64,000 nucleotides of DNA from the NCBI RefSeq assembly GCF_001999965.1, contig NZ_CP019646.1:2480001-2544000 (forward strand), read 5' to 3'. The position numbers were made by a program, and so were the translations under genes. This DNA is from Limihaloglobus sulfuriphilus (lineage in GTDB: Bacteria; Planctomycetota; Phycisphaerae; Sedimentisphaerales; Sedimentisphaeraceae). Below are positions 58,469 to 64,000 of this stretch, piece by piece; the stretch's first letter is position 1, and each line of letters begins with the position of its first letter. Under the pieces are notes generated by a model. It was not told where the DNA came from. It ran no database searches and saw only the letters and a program-made list of their open reading frames with translations.

Positions 58469-61387
58469 TTAGTTATTGAATTTTTGTTTTTTTGACCATT
58501 TTCTAAATGTCAACCCGCTCAGAGCAGCCTGTTCCCTGCGGCCAAACGGACAATTCCCAAAACGGACATAAACCGAATCAGAATCGAATATTCCGTAAAC
58601 CGTAAGCCGCCTTAAAAAAGCGCCGGTATTTTGATAATTCTCGAAACTGTCATTATTCGAAAATCTCACATATATACTCCCGTTCTCGTTGAGATACGGT
58701 GTAACATCGGCTATCCTCAGCCACGCCGCATCAACAGTTTTGGCGCCGTCTCTAACTTCTTTGAAACGTTCGTTTAAGCCGTCATTCCAATATTCGCCGT
58801 CGGCGGAGAACTCCACGTTATAACCATTGCCCATCACAAACTCAAGATGGCACTCCGTCAAACCGTCAGTATCAAGCTCATAAATAAAATGCCCGCCCCT
58901 GCCGACATAGCGGCAATGCTCTCTCAAGAGCTGCGTGTTCTTATCCTGTTTGAGAACCGACGCATCGCCGGAGGGGGTAATCACATCGATTTTAATCAAT
59001 TCATCTCTGCTGCCGGTTAAAAACGAAACATCGATCGAATCTTTCACGGATTCATCGCTCCAGGTATTGAGTCTCTGGAACCAGCGTTTGCCGTCCGGCG
59101 AGACATCCACTGTCAGGGCGTTGCCCTGCAAGACCATATCGACCGCCGCGTTTGCGGCACCGGCGGCATCAAATTTATATATCGGAGTTTTATCGCCATA
59201 ATTTATTTTTCGTATGCCGCCCTCAAGCTCACCGCCGTCCTGCACAAGAAACTGCTTCTCTTCTGCCCAGCCGGGTTTAAAGTTTATTTCTGTTACGCTG
59301 TAGTCTAAATCTATATTCTCGCCGCCGCGTACAAGCAGCTCGCAGCCGCTATCCGGCAGATAGGGATTGTTCACCATCGGCTTGTATGTCGCTGTAACAT
59401 TGCCCTGTTCGTCGTACAGCGGAAAAGATGCCAGCGGAGTGAAAGTCTTAGCCTTTTGCGGAATATTCAAACCCCGCAGACAGAATCCGGCAAAGTTAGG
59501 CTGTGCATCGTCCTGCGTCCAGGGGCCGGCTCCGCCGTCATGCCAGAGCTCTTTAAGGGGAGTTTCCGGCGATACGCCGCTCTTCTGGCCGGCAGGGACT
59601 TCGAGATTTATGAGCATATCCGCCTTATCAAGCATTCCTGCATGTCCCCACGCCCCAAGCGGCAGAGAACCGAAATATGTCTCATCGGCATCACCCGGAG
59701 AAGCCATCTTCTCGCCGTTTCTGTAAATGCCGTCTTTGTCAATATCGTAAACGTCCATTGCCCGCTGGTAAGCCTCGAGATATTCGGGATTTTCCGTCGC
59801 CTCATACGCAAGCCATACAGCCCGTGTCGCGTAAAAGTGCCGCCAGCCGCTCACCCAGCCGCTGCCGTCATAAGATGACTCGGCAGAAAGCATCCGTTTC
59901 ATAACGCGCTGAAGCCACGGCGTGTATTTATCAACGAGTCTCTGGTTTTCTGTCAGTTTGCCCGCCCTGATCATCCACGCGGCGGCCCTTGCTTCACTGA
60001 AAACCCTGTGGTCAAGCGTCATGCCGTCTAACTCGGGCAGAAGTATCGCATCCGCCGCGGCCTCTGCCTGAATCAGTGCAGTCTGGGCGGAAGGGTCGCC
60101 GTATTTTGCCAGCAGGTACGCGCCCGCCGCCAGACCGGCAGGGATATTGTCAAAAATCTGCTGCGAAGGATAGCCGTTGTGCATCAGCTTGCCGGTTTTA
60201 AGGAAACTCTCGGCATTGCTGAACACATAATCCATATCATTGTGGTTGATCCAGTCAAACGGACATATCCAGACTCTGCCGCCGGCGCGGGAGTTTTCTT
60301 TGTCGTATGTCAGTTTTATCTCGCCGTAACCGCCTTCAGCCGCGGCCTTCATCTGCTGCGGGCGTTTGTCAAAAATAACAAGCATCGCCATTGAGTAGCC
60401 CCGCCCGGTCCAGTTGACGCCTTTACGCAGAATGAAATAGTTGAAATCGGGATTATCAAACGATATATTCCCGTCAGCTTTAGAGCTGTAAACAGTTTTC
60501 CTGTCCGGAAGATGTATAAAAGACTCGGCGTCTTTCCATGAGCTGCCGAAGTTTATCATGTGATCGCCGATGGTTATATCAATGCTGTCGGCTCCCGCCG
60601 CGGAAAACGCAAACTCCGGCGGCATATCCTCGTTGCTGAACCAGTATTTACCGGTAAAATCGATTTCCCTGGTGCCGCATGTAAACTCCCGCTCAAAGAC
60701 GAACGGCGATTCGTTCCAGTAACGCGATGCGCCGCCGTCGGTAACCACAATACCGTTTTCATCGGTCTTGATTCGGGCAACACTCATCCTGCCGGCTCCC
60801 TCGGGGGTGTCGGCATATTCGCAGTCCTCAATGTCTATAATATCTTTGCCGTAACGGGCGGTAAAACCGGTTTTTACATATCCCATCACATAATCGCCCC
60901 AGGTCGAGAGCCGCAGTTTGTTTGTGTCCTCGTCCTCGAAAATCAGAAACGTCTTGCCGTCATTTCGGTGCCTGAAACTGTAATACGCACGGGTGCCGGG
61001 ATATCTGGCCTTCATTATTCCCTTTGTCAGCCGACGCACGAGCTCTAAACGTACAACCGGAGAATACTGGTCTTCATACACCAGAGACTCTATCAGCCTG
61101 GCGTTGTCGTCGGGAAAATGCAGATGCCACGCGTCCCACGAGGGGATATCATAATTCAAATGCGTATAGCTGATAAGGTTTACCCTCTTATCAAACAGGT
61201 TTTCGCAGTAGTTAAGTGCGTAGCAGTTCAGCTCCTGCATGGAATAAGGGGCATAGAGCCTGCGGAGCTGGTCCTGCGGCTTGAGCGGCTTATAATCCGC
61301 GTATGAGCCGCAAACCAGAGGGCTTAATATTAAAGCCGCGATAATCAGAATTGATTTATTTGTTTCTATTTGTCTGTTATCATTCAT
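58469..61387 (-). CDS. Large secreted protein, (alpha/alpha) toroid with C-terminal sugar-binding-like modules
   Basis: The 972-residue protein has a signal peptide or N-terminal membrane segment (ILIIAALILSPLVCG). The family is not recognised. A beta-rich first third is followed by a helical middle (about 420-640: EARAAAWMIRAGKLTENQRLV, GWVSGWRHFYATRAVWLAYEATENPEYLEAYQRAMDVYD) typical of helical toroid glycosidases or lyases. The last 350 residues contain two repeated beta modules with DGKRWFQRLNTWSDESV and DGEYWNDGLNERFKEV, both ending in VRFSNN-like strands, resembling the first module of the next gene. The ATG at 61387 is preferred to the TTG at 61393. It lies in a run of four large secreted genes. 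Confidence 0.65.
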   Translation of the reverse strand: MNDNRQIETNKSILIIAALILSPLVCGSYADYKPLKPQDQLRRLYAPYSMQELNCYALNYCENLFDKRVNLISYTHLNYDIPSWDAWHLHFPDDNARLIESLVYEDQYSPVVRLELVRRLTKGIMKARYPGTRAYYSFRHRNDGKTFLIFEDEDTNKLRLSTWGDYVMGYVKTGFTARYGKDIIDIEDCEYADTPEGAGRMSVARIKTDENGIVVTDGGASRYWNESPFVFEREFTCGTREIDFTGKYWFSNEDMPPEFAFSAAGADSIDITIGDHMINFGSSWKDAESFIHLPDRKTVYSSKADGNISFDNPDFNYFILRKGVNWTGRGYSMAMLVIFDKRPQQMKAAAEGGYGEIKLTYDKENSRAGGRVWICPFDWINHNDMDYVFSNAESFLKTGKLMHNGYPSQQIFDNIPAGLAAGAYLLAKYGDPSAQTALIQAEAAADAILLPELDGMTLDHRVFSEARAAAWMIRAGKLTENQRLVDKYTPWLQRVMKRMLSAESSYDGSGWVSGWRHFYATRAVWLAYEATENPEYLEAYQRAMDVYDIDKDGIYRNGEKMASPGDADETYFGSLPLGAWGHAGMLDKADMLINLEVPAGQKSGVSPETPLKELWHDGGAGPWTQDDAQPNFAGFCLRGLNIPQKAKTFTPLASFPLYDEQGNVTATYKPMVNNPYLPDSGCELLVRGGENIDLDYSVTEINFKPGWAEEKQFLVQDGGELEGGIRKINYGDKTPIYKFDAAGAANAAVDMVLQGNALTVDVSPDGKRWFQRLNTWSDESVKDSIDVSFLTGSRDELIKIDVITPSGDASVLKQDKNTQLLREHCRYVGRGGHFIYELDTDGLTECHLEFVMGNGYNVEFSADGEYWNDGLNERFKEVRDGAKTVDAAWLRIADVTPYLNENGSIYVRFSNNDSFENYQNTGAFLRRLTVYGIFDSDSVYVRFGNCPFGRREQAALSGLTFRKWSKKQKFNN

Positions 61388-61402
61388 AACCAAAAGCCAT
61401 TC

Positions 61403-64000
61403 TTAGGGATATAGGATTTCTACAACCGCGCCGTCCGGGTCATTGTTGAATTTTATGCTGAAGGTATCGCCGTCATTGTTAAACTCAAATGATACGGGCT
61501 GATTATCGGAACCGGTAACGGTTATGTTGCTCTCGATTCCTGAATAAGGCGCCGCCACACGGGCAACCGCCGGTGTCTGATCGGGGCCCTTCAACGTAAA
61601 CCGCAGCACGTTACCCGCATACTCCTGCGACGTAAGCCGGTGTGTGACGTGCAGCACCGCGGGCGTGCCGCTTTGAAGCTGAGATGTAACATCCCTGTAT
61701 AGTCCGCTGCTGCCGACAGTTACTACCGGATCAGTAACAACCTCCAGCGCCGGCGAGAAGATATCAACCATCCTGCCCTCAATGCTGACCGGATTGCTGA
61801 TCGAGTGGGCTATAACAAAGGGACCTCTGTCTATCCTGAAAAATCCAGGTGTCTGCATCGCCGGTCTGCCGATTTTGGCAAGTGCACTGTTAAGAAGAGG
61901 CAGATAAACATTATTAGCCGTCGAGGAAGAAGCGAAACTGCCCGGGCTGACCTGCCGGCGAAGTACCCAGCCCTCTCCCTCCTGCCAGTCACTGTCCTGA
62001 TTTGCACTGCCGCCAAGCTGATCGATCAGGTGTTCCAGAGCCGAGCCGTAGCCGAGCTTTTTCCACCAATAACGGCTGTTAGTGTCTATCGAATCACCGT
62101 AAGAGCCCAGCACGACAAGAACGCCGCCGCTGTTAACCCAGTTGACAAGCGAATTGTTCATAGAGACATAACGAGGCTTGAAATGCTCGTAAGAAAGTAC
62201 AATCACGTCAAACCTGGACAGATAATCCGGCTCGCCCGCGCGTTCCATGACGAAAGAGGAAATCGGGACGCCCTTTTGAATCAGTGGAATGAGAAGCCCG
62301 TATGCGTTCTGCAGCCTCGGATAGCCGCCCGTCTGCCACATCATTGTGTCAGCGACAGCGGCGCCGATGCGCTGTGTGGGCTGATTAACCCCGTCAACGT
62401 GCCACTGGCCGCCCTTCTGTATTTCCTGAAGAACCTGAGTGATGGTCAGAATCCGTATTCTGAAATCCTCCGGAGCCGGTGTGCCGCCGCCGGTAGCAAA
62501 ACCTAAATCTTCAAATATCCGCTCAGGCCAGGGTAGAATCTGATAAGAATCAACGTCCGGCATACTGAGCATCGCGGCTATGGATTGCCTGTACCAATTT
62601 TCATACTGCTGCCATGTGCGATTGAGATCATCTTCGACCGGGTCAACAAGCAGCCACAGCTTCTTACCGGATGCCGCGGTCAATTGGACAAAATAATCAT
62701 AAAGCGCAAAAGCCGATGAGAAGAATGATTTATCAGATGAGTTGTACTGATTCAATGACCAGTTTATCGGCCCTGTCCATACCTGGCCTATATAGCCGTC
62801 ATAGGACGCGGTTGTTGACTGCCCCAACGGAGCAACCAGTGGATATGCAAAAGCAACGTTACTGTAAAGCGAGTGAACAGGAACTATAAAGGCTGCATTT
62901 TCGTTTTTCTGCCGTGCTGATTCTTTGGTTTTTGAATAGAGCCTGCTTAAAAGTTGTTCATAGAGATGCTCTTTGAGCTGTCCGGTATAATATCGGGCGG
63001 CAGCGGAAGTATGGCCGCCTTCCCACGGCCGGCCGTAATAATCAACCCATAACTGCTTAAAACTCTCTTCATAGCCACCGTTTAGAAACGTAAGCGGCTC
63101 TTCCGGCAGGATTGCCTCCGCTCCAACAATCTCAATAGATTTTTCCGTCATTTCCTCAAGATAGCTAACCCAGCCGTCTGTGGCAGTCATATAATAACGG
63201 CTGCCTTCTATTCCGAACAAACCGCCCCACTGGTCTGTTTGAATATCATCAGTGTGGTCTCGGCCGTCCCAAGTGCCATTCCAATAGACATTACCGGCAT
63301 CAGAATCTGCTATAAACGATCTGGCGACACTATAGCCCTTCTGCCTCCAGGAATCTACAGTAGTCTTGCTGATATAATGCCAATCACCAAAACTCTGTCC
63401 CCAACTGGTTACAGCATCCGATGCGATGGCGGATCTGAGACTATACCCCAGTCCGGTCTGGAAGAAAGTTTTCGCGTTATAAAAATCTGATTCGATAAAG
63501 CTGCCGCACCCGGGATCAGCGGAATCATTACATTCAGTCCATTGCCCGGTCACCAGGTAAAAATCTTCTGTCCCGATTCTGCAATCTTTGTTCAAATCCC
63601 CCTGCATATAACCGCCATCTAAACAAGACCCCTGCTGAGCCTGAACAACATCAGCCCTGAAGCCATACACATTTGGCTTATACATTAGATAGTCATAAAT
63701 GCTGCTTGAAGAAACCGCAAACCTTGCAGATGTACTTTCCCCGCCGGAGGTCATTGAAAAGCGAACATAAACCACATCGGAGCCGCCGACAAAATCGGTT
63801 ATATCGTAATGAACGCCGGGGCCGCTGTCAGTACCGGAAGCGACTTGTGTCCAGTACTTATTATCTTTGGAAACCCACAACTGTGATTTGCACGAAGAAT
63901 CCGCCGCGTAACGCGTAGCCCAGACTTCTGCGCTGTCAAAACTTGTATCTATCACATAGCCCGGGCCGTATATTTCGGTAAAATCATACTTATAAACAAC
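61403..64000 (-). CDS. Large dockerin-containing hydrolase-like protein, 5' truncated by window edge
   Basis: The frame is open to the right edge (865 codons seen), so the true start lies beyond 64000. It begins within a beta module whose sequence SKDNKYWTQVASG resembles the C-terminal modules of the neighbouring 974-residue protein. Then comes one dockerin-like EF-hand (GDLNKDCRIGTEDFYLVTGQW). The rest has two parts: a barrel-like segment (KLWLLVDPVEDDLNRTWQQYENWYRQSIAAML, SYQILPWPERIFE), and an alpha/beta segment with RFDVIVLSYEHFKPRYVSMNNSLVNWVNSGG that resembles the beta-galactosidase trimerisation or glutamine-amidotransferase-like fold. A GH42-like relation is possible but not certain. 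Confidence 0.7.
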   Translation of the reverse strand, partial: VVYKYDFTEIYGPGYVIDTSFDSAEVWATRYAADSSCKSQLWVSKDNKYWTQVASGTDSGPGVHYDITDFVGGSDVVYVRFSMTSGGESTSARFAVSSSSIYDYLMYKPNVYGFRADVVQAQQGSCLDGGYMQGDLNKDCRIGTEDFYLVTGQWTECNDSADPGCGSFIESDFYNAKTFFQTGLGYSLRSAIASDAVTSWGQSFGDWHYISKTTVDSWRQKGYSVARSFIADSDAGNVYWNGTWDGRDHTDDIQTDQWGGLFGIEGSRYYMTATDGWVSYLEEMTEKSIEIVGAEAILPEEPLTFLNGGYEESFKQLWVDYYGRPWEGGHTSAAARYYTGQLKEHLYEQLLSRLYSKTKESARQKNENAAFIVPVHSLYSNVAFAYPLVAPLGQSTTASYDGYIGQVWTGPINWSLNQYNSSDKSFFSSAFALYDYFVQLTAASGKKLWLLVDPVEDDLNRTWQQYENWYRQSIAAMLSMPDVDSYQILPWPERIFEDLGFATGGGTPAPEDFRIRILTITQVLQEIQKGGQWHVDGVNQPTQRIGAAVADTMMWQTGGYPRLQNAYGLLIPLIQKGVPISSFVMERAGEPDYLSRFDVIVLSYEHFKPRYVSMNNSLVNWVNSGGVLVVLGSYGDSIDTNSRYWWKKLGYGSALEHLIDQLGGSANQDSDWQEGEGWVLRRQVSPGSFASSSTANNVYLPLLNSALAKIGRPAMQTPGFFRIDRGPFVIAHSISNPVSIEGRMVDIFSPALEVVTDPVVTVGSSGLYRDVTSQLQSGTPAVLHVTHRLTSQEYAGNVLRFTLKGPDQTPAVARVAAPYSGIESNITVTGSDNQPVSFEFNNDGDTFSIKFNNDPDGAVVEILYP

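Overview
The window looks like a chromosome segment of a planctomycete of the Phycisphaerae/Sedimentisphaerales type, probably an anaerobic marine or hypersaline polysaccharide degrader. This is inferred from gene content: five formylglycine-type sulfatases, Tat-like RRxFLK leaders, a PEP-CTERM protein, secreted proteins with dockerin-like DxNGDxxVDxxD repeats, and a ThuA/Gfo-Idh-MocA pair. No rRNA or marker gene is present to prove it.

Layout. 1-365 is the 5' part of panB. 366-926 holds a candidate small RNA with its own promoter and terminator, then tRNA-Gly(CCC). 927-4130 is a single-chain restriction-methyltransferase whose specificity half is AT-rich. 4340-5679 is a gene-free array of palindromes built from a repeated unit of about 280 bp; it supplies the stop codon of the next gene. 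5675-12319 is a TetR-RND efflux operon (regulator, outer membrane factor, adaptor, permease) with an operator placed inside its promoter. 12459-20805 is a minus-strand run: Gfo/Idh/MocA oxidoreductase, ThuA/HEAT protein, beta-class DNA methyltransferase, lnt and a HEAT-repeat protein. 21040-24574 carries a PEP-CTERM protein, an FGE-like protein and argH.

From 24.7 kb to the right edge the window is a carbohydrate-degradation island. A plus-strand operon (24834-29384) encodes a DUF3604 protein, a GH42-like hydrolase and a UroD-family protein. A minus-strand operon of eight genes (43751 to 29395) encodes a GH2 beta-mannosidase-like enzyme, an unknown protein, four sulfatases, a tandem GH5-like protein and a double esterase. 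A third unit (48165 to 43882) encodes a dockerin-like surface protein and a sulfatase. Further right (64000 to 48342) are six large secreted proteins: three with dockerin-like, LamG or (alpha/alpha)6-like features, one GH172/DUF2961 protein and two of unknown family.

The most interesting observation is that the three sulfatase/glycosidase transcription units are each preceded by the same operator: two copies of a TGCGCAAAATGAC-type element in direct repeat with exactly 21 bp periodicity. They therefore look like one regulon, probably under an AraC-type activator encoded elsewhere. The proposed division of labour is secreted deacetylation and desulfation, followed by glycoside cleavage, with the leaderless GH2 enzyme finishing in the cytoplasm. 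The substrate is not identifiable from sequence alone.
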